This document shows positions 9,228 through 16,575 of a stretch of 52,782 nt of DNA, piece by piece (positions within the stretch are counted from its first letter, which is position 1; each line of letters opens with the position of its first letter). Under the pieces are notes generated by a model. It saw nothing but the letters and a program-made list of their open reading frames with translations, made no database searches and was not told the DNA's origin. The stretch is from Pseudobutyrivibrio sp. YE44 (GTDB taxonomy: Bacteria > Bacillota > Clostridia > Lachnospirales > Lachnospiraceae): positions 1-52,782 of the forward strand of contig NZ_FMXT01000015.1 of the NCBI RefSeq assembly GCF_900104335.1, in the 5' to 3' direction. The position numbers and the translations under genes were made by a program.

Positions 9228-11078
9228 TTATTCCTCTCTACCAAATGAATAATCAAATTTTGTAAGGGAAAGGTTTGGATTGTAATAAGGATCCCCTTTT
9301 TCGTATACATCCTTCCACTTACTCATAAAGTATTCTGTCTCTGAATCCATGCGAGCCTTTTTCTCAGGGTCCTGATGGTCTAAGCCACGGCTAACAGATT
9401 CAAGATGATACCACTCTGAAAATGGAGTATAAACACAAAGCTTATTCTTTACTCTAAGCTTCAAACAATAATCCACATCGTTGAAGGCAACAGCAAGCTT
9501 TTCATCAAAGCCCCCTACCTCCTGCCAAAGGCTCTTCTTTGTAAGAAGACATGCCCCTGTCACTGCAGATAAATCCTGAACGCAGGTGCTTCTGTAGAAA
9601 TATCCCACCTGCTCTCTGCCACTCATCAAGAACTGAGAGTTGGCAACTCCGCCAAGCCCAAGGATAAGTCCTGCGTGCTGAACAGTGTTGTTTCCATAAT
9701 ATAGTCTTGCACCAACAACGCCAACATCCTCACGTCTAATGAAGCCCATCATTTCCTTGATAGCATCTTCATTAATCATACGAGTGTCGTTGTTAAGAAG
9801 GAGGATATATTCTCCACTTGCATGTTCCACACCAAAGTTTACTAGCTTTGAAAAATTAAACTGGCCCTTTGTCTCTGGATGAGCTGCTGTGTAATCCACC
9901 ACCTTTGCGTTAAGCGGACCGCTAAGCTCCACCTCATGATAATACTCCTTGAGTCTGGCCTCTGTAGAGTTGTTCTCCACAATGATAAACTCAATATTTT
10001 TATAAGTATTTCGACCTGCAATGCTGTCGATACAATCCTGCAAATCCTTGCAGTGATTCATGTTTGGAATCACAATTGAAAGAAGTGGAGTGTCTGGCCA
10101 ATCATAAACTGTGCGATAGTATCCCAGATGAGTATCAAGCTCCACATGAGCTGGCACACCAATTCTCTTGTAGTGCTCCTCCACTGCCCTGCGACCATTT
10201 TCATAGGCATACATCTTTGCCTCTGGATGATCTGCAGTTGATGCAGGATGTGTACGCCAGTGATAAAGCACTCTTGGGATATGATAAATATTGGTGCACT
10301 TCTCAAGGATTCGAAGATCAAAATCGTGATCCTGGGCACCATCAAACTCAGACTTGATTCCGCCGCTTTCCTTTACCAAATCTGCTCTTGCCACAAAAAG
10401 ATGTGTAATGTAATTGTGTGAACAAAGCAAATCGATATTGAAATCTGACTTGAAGTGAGGCAGGAAATATTCCTTGGAATCCATATCGATTTTATCCTCA
10501 TCAGAATAAATCGCCTCAATGGTAGGATCTTCATTTATAGCCTTTGCAATATAAAACATTGCATCAGCTGTAATTAAATCATCATGATCGGTAAAGCCAA
10601 TAAAATCACCTGTAGCAAGCTCCATTGCAGCATTTGTGTTTCCTGCAATACCTGTGTTGCCCTCCAGCTTCTTGTAAACAATTCGCTCATCCCACTGGCC
10701 ACCTGTTGCCTTTAAAATAATATCCTTCAAGCCTTCCTTTGGGCTGCCGTCACCAAGACAAAGCTGCCAATGAGGATAGGTCTGAGCTGTAAAGGATTGA
10801 ATCAGCTCCACCAAAAATCTCTCTGGTGTGTTGTATAAAGGAATTACGATACTGATAACTGGATTATTCGTAAATACGGTATGCCTTTGCTTATCAAGCT
10901 CAGCCTCCGTAGTAGGATGTTCCTTAAGAAACTGTCGATAGCTATAGTGCTCCTGGTCGTGGCCCATAGCCTTTCTGATGGTCTTTGTCAAAGTCTTCTT
11001 AACGCCATAATGCTGAAGATACAAAAGACCTTTCTCGATTTTATTTGTAGGTTCTTTATATTGCTTTATTTCGCTCAT
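9228..11078 (-). CDS. Tandem-domain glycosyltransferase (two GT2 domains)
   Basis: The 616-aa protein has a short N-terminal helix-rich region (1-70) and two GT2 domains. The first, from about residue 74 (ISIVIPLYNTPE), has TDHDD. The second, from about 330 (LSIVIPNMNHCKD), has IIVENNS and LLLNNDTR with a DxD-type triad, followed by FNDVDYCLKLR. Such double GT2 proteins usually add rhamnose or related sugars to surface glycans. It is clearly paralogous to the C-terminal 530 residues of the GT2 protein at 34.4-36.9 kb (shared LVEL, AQTY, LCL-DGSP and YNPNLS near the end). It is the first gene of the minus-strand glycan operon, with an AGGA site 7 bases before ATG and a consensus promoter 75 bp upstream. 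Confidence 0.9.
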   Translation of the reverse strand: MSEIKQYKEPTNKIEKGLLYLQHYGVKKTLTKTIRKAMGHDQEHYSYRQFLKEHPTTEAELDKQRHTVFTNNPVISIVIPLYNTPERFLVELIQSFTAQTYPHWQLCLGDGSPKEGLKDIILKATGGQWDERIVYKKLEGNTGIAGNTNAAMELATGDFIGFTDHDDLITADAMFYIAKAINEDPTIEAIYSDEDKIDMDSKEYFLPHFKSDFNIDLLCSHNYITHLFVARADLVKESGGIKSEFDGAQDHDFDLRILEKCTNIYHIPRVLYHWRTHPASTADHPEAKMYAYENGRRAVEEHYKRIGVPAHVELDTHLGYYRTVYDWPDTPLLSIVIPNMNHCKDLQDCIDSIAGRNTYKNIEFIIVENNSTEARLKEYYHEVELSGPLNAKVVDYTAAHPETKGQFNFSKLVNFGVEHASGEYILLLNNDTRMINEDAIKEMMGFIRREDVGVVGARLYYGNNTVQHAGLILGLGGVANSQFLMSGREQVGYFYRSTCVQDLSAVTGACLLTKKSLWQEVGGFDEKLAVAFNDVDYCLKLRVKNKLCVYTPFSEWYHLESVSRGLDHQDPEKKARMDSETEYFMSKWKDVYEKGDPYYNPNLSLTKFDYSFGREE

Positions 11079-11153
11079 ATTCGTCCTATTCTAATTTTTT
11101 AGTTGCGATAACCTTCTGTGATTTTTTGAATTTTACACAGTTAGTTACATCCT

Positions 11154-11182
11154 ATTATAATTTCTTTGCACATTAGTAGCAA
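11154..11182 (-). promoter_or_regulatory. Sigma-A promoter of the exopolysaccharide operon
   Basis: Minus strand: TTGCTA (-35, 11177-11182), 17-bp spacer, TATAAT (-10, 11154-11159). It drives the four-gene set running from 11078 down to 5245. The -10 is a perfect consensus. Confidence 0.7.
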
Positions 11183-11239
11183 CCCTACAGTTACCTGTAA
11201 ATGTTTTGTTTTCTATTGTGCCTGGGCTGTGCCTCATCC

Positions 11240-11268
11240 TTGCACTGAATATATTTATAATTTAAAAT
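11240..11268 (+). promoter_or_regulatory. Sigma-A promoter of the DUF2142 gene
   Basis: Plus strand: TTGCAC (11240-11245), 17-bp spacer, TAAAAT (11263-11268). It would give a leader of about 110 nt before the ATG at 11387 and is divergent from the exopolysaccharide promoter 58 bp away. Confidence 0.55.
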
Positions 11269-11386
11269 ATGAAATTGTAGATTTCTGTTTTTAGTAAATT
11301 GAATGTTTCTATATTATTTTAGGAAGCTGCTGCTTTCTTAACTGACAGCAGAAAGTCACCAAATCTTATTTCTGAAAGGATTATAT

Positions 11387-12895
11387 ATGAGCTTAAAAGC
11401 TACTATCGCCATCATTTTGATGCTTTTATATCTCGCCCTAATGAGATTTTCTTTTGTTGCAGCAATTCACAAGCGAGGTCGTAAGATTTTCATCGCAGGT
11501 CTGTATATTCTTGGATTTCTTTATATAGCAGGTCAAGGAATCTTTTATGCCACCGACCTTCCTGATTCATCCCCTGATGAAGTTGCCCACATAAGCTACA
11601 TTTATTATGTGGATACCACAAATGAATTAATTCCTCACTTCGAAGATATGCATCTTTTCAACACTGCTCCAATCAACGGTCTGGGTGAAGGAATCGACGA
11701 CTATTACATCTACAATTATGGAATGATTAACTATCTTTGCCACCCATCCCTTTACTATCAAATCATGCGTGCGGCTGGCGGCTTCAACGACATCGAGCAA
11801 TATGTAGTTGAAGTAGATAAAATGCGACTTAGATATTTCAGCTTTGGCATTTCACTTTTGGGCGTTGCCATGCTATTATATATTGGCTGGTCTCGCATTA
11901 ATAAATCCAAGCCTTGGCTTCATTTGATTTATATCACTTCAGCCACCTGTATTCCTATTATGTGCTTGGAAATGTGCGCCGTCACAAACGATTCCCTTGC
12001 CCTTCTCACCACCAGCCTTTGTGCTCTTGGTCTAATTCGTTTTTGCGAAGAGAAGAGAAACTTTGCTACCTATCTTATGATAAGCGGCGGCATCACCTTC
12101 AGCTTTTTAAATAAGATGACTGCAGCAATGCTTTGCGTTGTAATGTCCCTCATTGTTTTGGTTGTTACAATAATAAAAGAAAAGAGTTTTGCCAAATCTC
12201 TCAAAAAAGAGTTTTGGTTTACCACTCCTCTTTTCATCTTACCTATTATATATATCATCGTAATTTACCAAAGATACGGAGTGCTTCAGCCAACACTGAA
12301 GGTCATCGCTCCACAGGGCTACTTCGAGCATTCCTTCTTCTTTGTTCCAGAAGAAGATCGCCCACCTGCAACCTTGTTAGGATACATTCTTGTTTATTTC
12401 AACAATTTCTTCCTTTCATGGGCAGGACTTGTTACCCAGGATTTAGCACTTAGGAAGACCTCTCCTTTTGCTATTTCAACCTTACCTATGGAATTGCTTT
12501 GGATTGCCCCTGCCTTCGCTTTCACAAAGAAGTTTAAAAAGGCAGCAGGCGCCCTTACTCTTCCAATTATTGCAGGCTGGTTTTCAATTCTTATCACCTT
12601 CCTGCTTCAGTTGAAAAAGGCCTACGGCAACTTCATAAACAACGGCTACACCGGCGGCTCCCAGGCCCGCTACTACGTGCCACTTATTTTCTGCCTGGCA
12701 CTGGCTGTTGTATTTGTTTTTGAAAGTCTCATAAAAGACAATGGCTTCGATCCTCAAACCGAAACCACCACTGTTTCAAGCATCAAGGATTTTGGAATTA
12801 GAACCATCCTAAACCAATCCACCTACTTAGTCGGATTGATTTACAGCTTACTGCTGTTCTATGGAAATCTTCCATTTTTCTTGCTACACAACTAG
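11387..12895 (+). CDS. DUF2142-type polytopic membrane protein, probable GT-C glycosyltransferase
   Basis: A 502-aa integral membrane protein with about 11-12 hydrophobic segments. The first long outside loop carries DSSPDEVAHISYIYYV near residue 62-77, the Asp-Glu motif of DUF2142/GT-C proteins that use polyprenyl-phosphate sugars on the outer face. A later loop has GGSQARYYVPLIFCLA, the RYY pattern common near the C-terminal helices of this family. The start is supported by AAAGGA 7 bases before ATG. It is transcribed away from the GT2 operon and stands alone. The likely partner is the lipid-sugar made by the DPM1/GtrB-like enzyme (inference). Family call is good; substrate is unknown. Confidence 0.75.
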   Translation: MSLKATIAIILMLLYLALMRFSFVAAIHKRGRKIFIAGLYILGFLYIAGQGIFYATDLPDSSPDEVAHISYIYYVDTTNELIPHFEDMHLFNTAPINGLGEGIDDYYIYNYGMINYLCHPSLYYQIMRAAGGFNDIEQYVVEVDKMRLRYFSFGISLLGVAMLLYIGWSRINKSKPWLHLIYITSATCIPIMCLEMCAVTNDSLALLTTSLCALGLIRFCEEKRNFATYLMISGGITFSFLNKMTAAMLCVVMSLIVLVVTIIKEKSFAKSLKKEFWFTTPLFILPIIYIIVIYQRYGVLQPTLKVIAPQGYFEHSFFFVPEEDRPPATLLGYILVYFNNFFLSWAGLVTQDLALRKTSPFAISTLPMELLWIAPAFAFTKKFKKAAGALTLPIIAGWFSILITFLLQLKKAYGNFINNGYTGGSQARYYVPLIFCLALAVVFVFESLIKDNGFDPQTETTTVSSIKDFGIRTILNQSTYLVGLIYSLLLFYGNLPFFLLHN

Positions 12896-12899
12896 TTTT

Positions 12900-13080
12900 T
12901 GAAACTCCTAGGACCTTCTCTGCATGTAGATTCTTCTGCTGAGAGTTGTTTCTCTGGAGGATGCTTCTCTTGAGAATCTCTTTTACTGAGGGTTTTTCTC
13001 TCTGGAATTTCTTATTTTGAGAATCCTTTCTACTGGGAGAGCTATTCTACTTAGAATTTCCTCTCTTGAGGAGCTTTTAT
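12900..13080. repeat. Degenerate CTCT/GAGA-rich repeated tract
   Basis: About 180 bp made of imperfect repeats of a unit like TTGAGAATC-CTTT-TACTG-GAG (for example near 12971, 13017 and 13057), rich in CTCT and GAGA words that can pair with one another. It has no ORF or ribosome site. It follows the DUF2142 stop codon and leads directly into the palindromic repeat block. It may be a decayed repeat array; its function is unknown. Confidence 0.4.
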
Positions 13081-13088
13081 CTTGGAGA

Positions 13089-13365
13089 TTTATCGCGGCT
13101 GGATGGAAGTATGCGGGTTTGCATGGTTGTCATTGATAAAATATCACTAAATTGGGTTACTTTTTATCGCGGCTAAACGAAAACATGAGAGTTTGCAGAG
13201 GTACCATTGATAAAAAGCTGAAGTTTTTTCCATTTTTTTATCAATAGAAAGCCATTATATGCGGCCTGGCAGGTGGTACCGCGATAAAATTAAGAGAAAA
13301 ATAAGGCTTTTTTATCAACCAGTCAATGAAAAATAAGGCCTCCCGAGATTTGCCGCGATAAAAAT
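13089..13365. repeat. Cluster of four palindrome-ended repeat units (two direct, two inverted)
   Basis: Four units of 53-58 bp share ends and not interiors: a TTTTATCGCGG end, about 33 variable bases, and a TTGATAAAA end. Units at 13089-13141 and 13161-13216 point one way. Units at 13234-13290 and 13308-13365 are the reverse complement. TTTTATC and GATAAAA are themselves inverted, so each unit can close on itself and units 1/2 can pair with 3/4. Two units share GGTACC next to the CGCGG or ATTGATAAAA end. No coding capacity is seen. MITE-like remnants, protein-binding repeats or structured RNA are all possible. Confidence 0.75.
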
Positions 13366-13399
13366 AATATATTTGATTACAGCTAAGGAGATACTAGAA

Positions 13400-13504
13400 A
13401 TGATTAATATTAATTGGATTACAATTTTATGGACACTTGGAAATCTTGCACTTTGGGCACTTATTATTGTGATGATTATAAAGTTGATTAAAAGAGGAAA
13501 ATAG
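13400..13504 (+). CDS. 34-aa single-span membrane peptide
   Basis: A short frame from ATG 13400 to TAG 13504 encodes 34 residues: a few polar residues, one hydrophobic helix (about 6-27, rich in Trp, Leu, Ile) and a basic tail KLIKRGK. The charge distribution predicts the C-terminus inside the cell. An AAGGAG site lies 9 bases before the ATG, as good as any in the window. The stop codon is 17 bp before the next start codon, so it is probably co-transcribed with the M15 lipoprotein gene. No family is recognised. It could be a small membrane-protein partner or a leader peptide. The clean ribosome site and hydrophobic pattern make it likely to be translated. Confidence 0.6.
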   Translation: MININWITILWTLGNLALWALIIVMIIKLIKRGK

Positions 13505-13521
13505 ATTTCCGAAGGAATGTT

Positions 13522-14577
13522 ATGAAAAAAATTAAGTTTAAACTACTCCCACTTTTCCTATTAACAGTAGCACTGGCGACTTGTGGACATCACAATAAGG
13601 ATGCATCTAATTCAGCTGTCAAACAGCATGAAAGCACACAACAAAAACCGAAAAATCCAATGGATAAAAACCAGAAAAATTCTTCTTCAATAGAACATGA
13701 TATTTCTATTTCATCAAACAATCATAGTTCTAATGAAACTTCAAGAGCTACTTCAAAATCAACCAGTAAGGGAAAAAAACACAAGAGGTATACTCAATCT
13801 AAAAAGAATGAGTCTCTCTCAAAAGAGAAAGAACCCCAGGAAGGGACAGATACTCAAGAGAAGCTAGATACTAAAGAAAAATCTAACCCACAGCAAGGCT
13901 CAAACACACAAGAAAAAGATACCACCCCTACAAAGGATAAAGTTATGACTACCACAAAGGTTAAAGACACAAAGAATTTCTACGGCATAGAATTCACAGA
14001 AGACAGTGAGATTTTTACAAAAATCAAAGGTAAATCCTATAAGGATAATTGCACCGTTCCAGTATCAGATTTAAGATACCTCCACGTGCTTCACACAGGT
14101 TTTGATGGACAGACCCACGAAGGTGAAATCATCTGCAACAAGTATATCGCAGAAGACTTACTGGAAATCTTCGAGGCCCTTTATGAAGCACAGTATCCTA
14201 TAGAAAAGATTCGCCTTGTAGATGAATATAATGCAGAGGATGAAGCCTCTATGGCTGACAACAATTCCTCAAGCTTCAACTTTAGATTCATCAGCTATAC
14301 AAAAAAGATTTCAAAACACGGCTATGGACTTGCTATGGACATTAACACTCTTTACAATCCATACGTCAAAACTGTAAATGGAAATCTTAGCATCGAGCCA
14401 GCCAACGCAGCAGACTACGTAGACCGAACCAAGGATTTTCCACATAAAATTGACGAAAACGACTTAGCCTACAAGCTTTTCACAGCCCACGGTTTTGAAT
14501 GGGGAGGTGCTTGGAAAAACTCCAAGGACTATCAGCATTTTGAAGTACCAGACTCAGTTTTGAAAAAGCTCTATTAA
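13522..14577 (+). CDS. Lipoprotein with M15/VanY-type D-Ala-D-Ala carboxypeptidase domain
   Basis: A 351-aa exported protein. A signal peptide (1-20) ends at a lipobox-like ALATC, with an unusual Thr before Cys21, so lipid attachment is likely but not certain. Residues 25-150 are a low-complexity linker rich in Ser, Asn, Lys, Gln and Thr, suited to crossing the wall. The catalytic domain (about 190-351) has the M15 zinc pattern: His266 and Asp273 in SKHGYGLAMDIN and His339 in DYQHFEV, with HGFEWGGAW between them. Such enzymes trim peptidoglycan stem peptides or cleave cross-bridges. It follows the 34-aa peptide and ends at a strong terminator. Peptidase type is well supported; the exact bond cut is not known. 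Confidence 0.85.
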   Translation: MKKIKFKLLPLFLLTVALATCGHHNKDASNSAVKQHESTQQKPKNPMDKNQKNSSSIEHDISISSNNHSSNETSRATSKSTSKGKKHKRYTQSKKNESLSKEKEPQEGTDTQEKLDTKEKSNPQQGSNTQEKDTTPTKDKVMTTTKVKDTKNFYGIEFTEDSEIFTKIKGKSYKDNCTVPVSDLRYLHVLHTGFDGQTHEGEIICNKYIAEDLLEIFEALYEAQYPIEKIRLVDEYNAEDEASMADNNSSSFNFRFISYTKKISKHGYGLAMDINTLYNPYVKTVNGNLSIEPANAADYVDRTKDFPHKIDENDLAYKLFTAHGFEWGGAWKNSKDYQHFEVPDSVLKKLY

Positions 14578-14595
14578 AGTTTTCATATTAAACTT

Positions 14596-14636
14596 AAAAA
14601 AATCTCCTAGGAATTTCTTCTTAGGAGATTTTTTAT
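14596..14636. terminator. Bidirectional intrinsic terminator between convergent genes
   Basis: AAAAAATCTCCTA pairs with TAGGAGATTTTTT around a 12-nt loop. A-tract and T-tract flank both sides, so it serves the M15 lipoprotein gene (plus) and the GtrA gene (minus), which converge here. Confidence 0.85.
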
Positions 14637-14661
14637 TACCTATTTTATTTTTGAACTTATT

Positions 14662-15084
14662 TTATTCTTGAACTTCTTTATTTTTAAATACATGTCTCTT
14701 TCCAGTGACATAGTTTACTGCGATTACAAATACCGTCATAATTACCTTACCAATAAGCTCTGGCATCTTCACTATTTCCACCAAAAAGATAAGTCCGAAA
14801 TAGTCTAACAGCATTGTGGCGCCACGCCAAAATACGAAGCGGGCAAATTCTTTTGTCAGCTCCCACAGATTGGCACAATGACTTTTAAAAACAAAGTTTT
14901 TATTACACAAGTAGGCTGTAAGCTTTACTGTAATAAGAGTGATTATGTTTGCGACTTTGTAAGCCATTCCAAGCTTAAGCAAGATGGCAAACATCGCTAT
15001 ATTTTGAAGGCTTGTAAGCACCCCAAAAATTGTATAAAGCATAGTCTCGCGATTAACAAGCTTCTTTAAAATCTTTTCTTTCAT
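14662..15084 (-). CDS. GtrA family membrane protein
   Basis: A 140-aa protein with four membrane helices and the GtrA pattern: an early FGVLTSLQNIAMFAIL helix, LTAYLCNKNFVFK in the middle and VNYVTGKRHVFKNKE at the end. GtrA proteins are thought to flip polyprenyl-phosphate sugars, or help do so, for surface-glycan decoration. The length is typical. An AGGA site precedes the ATG. It lies 11 bp after the acyltransferase gene on the same strand and is probably in its operon. The natural partner in this window is the DPM1/GtrB-like enzyme at 8.3-9.2 kb. The family is certain; its role in this cell is inferred. Confidence 0.88.
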   Translation of the reverse strand: MKEKILKKLVNRETMLYTIFGVLTSLQNIAMFAILLKLGMAYKVANIITLITVKLTAYLCNKNFVFKSHCANLWELTKEFARFVFWRGATMLLDYFGLIFLVEIVKMPELIGKVIMTVFVIAVNYVTGKRHVFKNKEVQE

Positions 15085-15095
15085 TAAATCTATTC

Positions 15096-16169
15096 CTATT
15101 TCAATTTTAATAATTGTTTTTCAAAACAATGCCAGCTAATGTATGCCAGTGGTAAAACGATGACAGTGGAGATGGCAAGGTTTACATATGGATCCATACG
15201 AAGATATGCATATCCATCTGGGCTTACACCAATCCACTCAATAACCAACTGCTGCACCAAAAATGACAGCACATAAACACCGTAGGATAAGTCTCCCACC
15301 TTGTCATACCAGCGGGAAATCTTCCAATCTGAAAATCCAATATACAATACAATATATGTACCAAAGATGGCAAATACGATTTCATAATCAAAGAAATAGC
15401 TTCCTGCTATCAAGCCAACAACAGCAATCAGGAAATATTTAAACTTCATTGGGATTTCGTTTCGATTGAGATAGAACAAAATTCCCATTTCAAACTGCAT
15501 TGTAAGTCGACCAAGATTTACAAGAATAGAAGTTGGAAGCATGTAAAAGTGGTCTCCCACAAATACATAGGTGAAGTATAAGTATACTGCTGCGGAAGCG
15601 GCTAAAAAGACACCAACCAAATTCTTCTTTCTGCTAAATATAGGTAGGAAGAATAGCACCAGTAAATAGCAAATCACTTCGTATCGCAAGGTCCAAATGC
15701 TTCCGTTAACACTGAACTCAATATGGGTGAAGAACACCTCAGGTAATCTTGTATAAGAAGATGCAAACACAAGGTTTAAAAGATAATCCTTAAGGCCTGC
15801 TGCGAAGTATTCCTCTCTAGAAAGAGTGGTAAGCATGGGTCCAATAATAAAAGCTGTGGACAAAATAAACAGTGCCAAAAGAGGCCATATTCTAAGGAAT
15901 CTCGCCTTTAAAAATTTCCAAATATTCCTACTCCTATCGTAGCTTTGATAAATCAAAAAGCCACTTATTATAAAGAAGATATCCACTGCAACCTGACCAG
16001 ACAGCGCTTTGTGAAAGGTCAAGGTGTACATTATATCCTTTTGCTGGGCTGCAATAGACAGCGCCAGGGAATGCATGTACATAACCATAAAGGATGCAAC
16101 CAATCTCACAAGATTTAAATTGTTATTTCTGCCTTGAGATAATGCCCCAAGGGTATATTTATCATTCAT
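15096..16169 (-). CDS. Acyltransferase family 3 (OafA/YrhL-like) membrane protein
   Basis: A 357-aa integral membrane O-acyltransferase with about ten helices. It opens with NLNLVRLVASFMVMYMHS, containing the conserved Arg and His of acyltransferase-3 proteins. It continues with VDIFFIISGFLIYQSY, FLKARFLRIWPLL and a central NGSIWTLRYEV, all family hallmarks. These enzymes add acetyl or other short acyl groups to sugars of surface glycans. It sits upstream of gtrA in a two-gene set near the glycan cluster. The start has AAGG 9 bases before the ATG. No extracytoplasmic SGNH domain is fused, unlike in longer members. Confidence 0.92.
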   Translation of the reverse strand: MNDKYTLGALSQGRNNNLNLVRLVASFMVMYMHSLALSIAAQQKDIMYTLTFHKALSGQVAVDIFFIISGFLIYQSYDRSRNIWKFLKARFLRIWPLLALFILSTAFIIGPMLTTLSREEYFAAGLKDYLLNLVFASSYTRLPEVFFTHIEFSVNGSIWTLRYEVICYLLVLFFLPIFSRKKNLVGVFLAASAAVYLYFTYVFVGDHFYMLPTSILVNLGRLTMQFEMGILFYLNRNEIPMKFKYFLIAVVGLIAGSYFFDYEIVFAIFGTYIVLYIGFSDWKISRWYDKVGDLSYGVYVLSFLVQQLVIEWIGVSPDGYAYLRMDPYVNLAISTVIVLPLAYISWHCFEKQLLKLK

Positions 16170-16358
16170 GCTTTATCGCCTTGTTAAAAATAGTAAAAAC
16201 GCCGCAAAAATTAGTAGCGACTGACATATTTTAGCATATACTTGCAAACTCTACAAACCTACAACCTCTTAATTCTGAGGTAAAATCCCCATTTTTCCTA
16301 TACGTAATAGACAAAAATCCCGCAAATACACTTCCGTTATTTTGTATAACAATTCTAC

Positions 16359-16387
16359 TTGCATATATTATTTTCAGGCGTTATAAT
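16359..16387 (+). promoter_or_regulatory. Strong sigma-A promoter of the secreted-protein gene
   Basis: TTGCAT (16359-16364), 17-bp spacer, TATAAT (16382-16387). The predicted start near 16394 gives a leader of about 180 nt, which contains an internal terminator. The rest of the 405-bp gap upstream (16170-16358) shows nothing I can name. Confidence 0.75.
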
Positions 16388-16458
16388 GTGTAACGAATTG
16401 GCAATATCATAATTCAGGAAAAGGCAGTACCACTAGTTTAATATGCACGTAATTTATC

Positions 16459-16500
16459 AAAGCCATTTACCAGGATTTTTGGGACAATGGCTTTTTTTAT
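16459..16500 (+). terminator. Leader terminator (possible attenuator or end of a small RNA)
   Basis: AAAGCCATT pairs with AATGGCTTT (9 bp, 18-nt loop) and runs into T7. It lies after a strong promoter but 75 bp before the gene, so full-length transcription must pass it. The segment AATTGGC at 16396-16402 could pair with the left arm (GCCATT) and act as an anti-terminator. No known riboswitch consensus was recognised. Confidence 0.6.
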
Positions 16501-16575
16501 TTGACTTTTTACCGGCAGTTAAGGTAGGCGCCAATAGACAAATATAACTATTTTTTATACGAGGAGAGTAATGTA

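Noticed and set aside
16442-16546. 34-codon frame in the leader before the secreted-protein gene
   Set aside because: Its only SD-like bases are 17 nt from the ATG, and the frame runs through the terminator hairpin and T tract, so it looks accidental.
16359-16575. Cyclic-di-GMP riboswitch in the leader (AAAGGCAGTACC and GGCAGTTAAGGTAGGCG looked suggestive)
   Set aside because: The conserved GCAAACC/GACGCAAAGCC spacing and receptor are missing.
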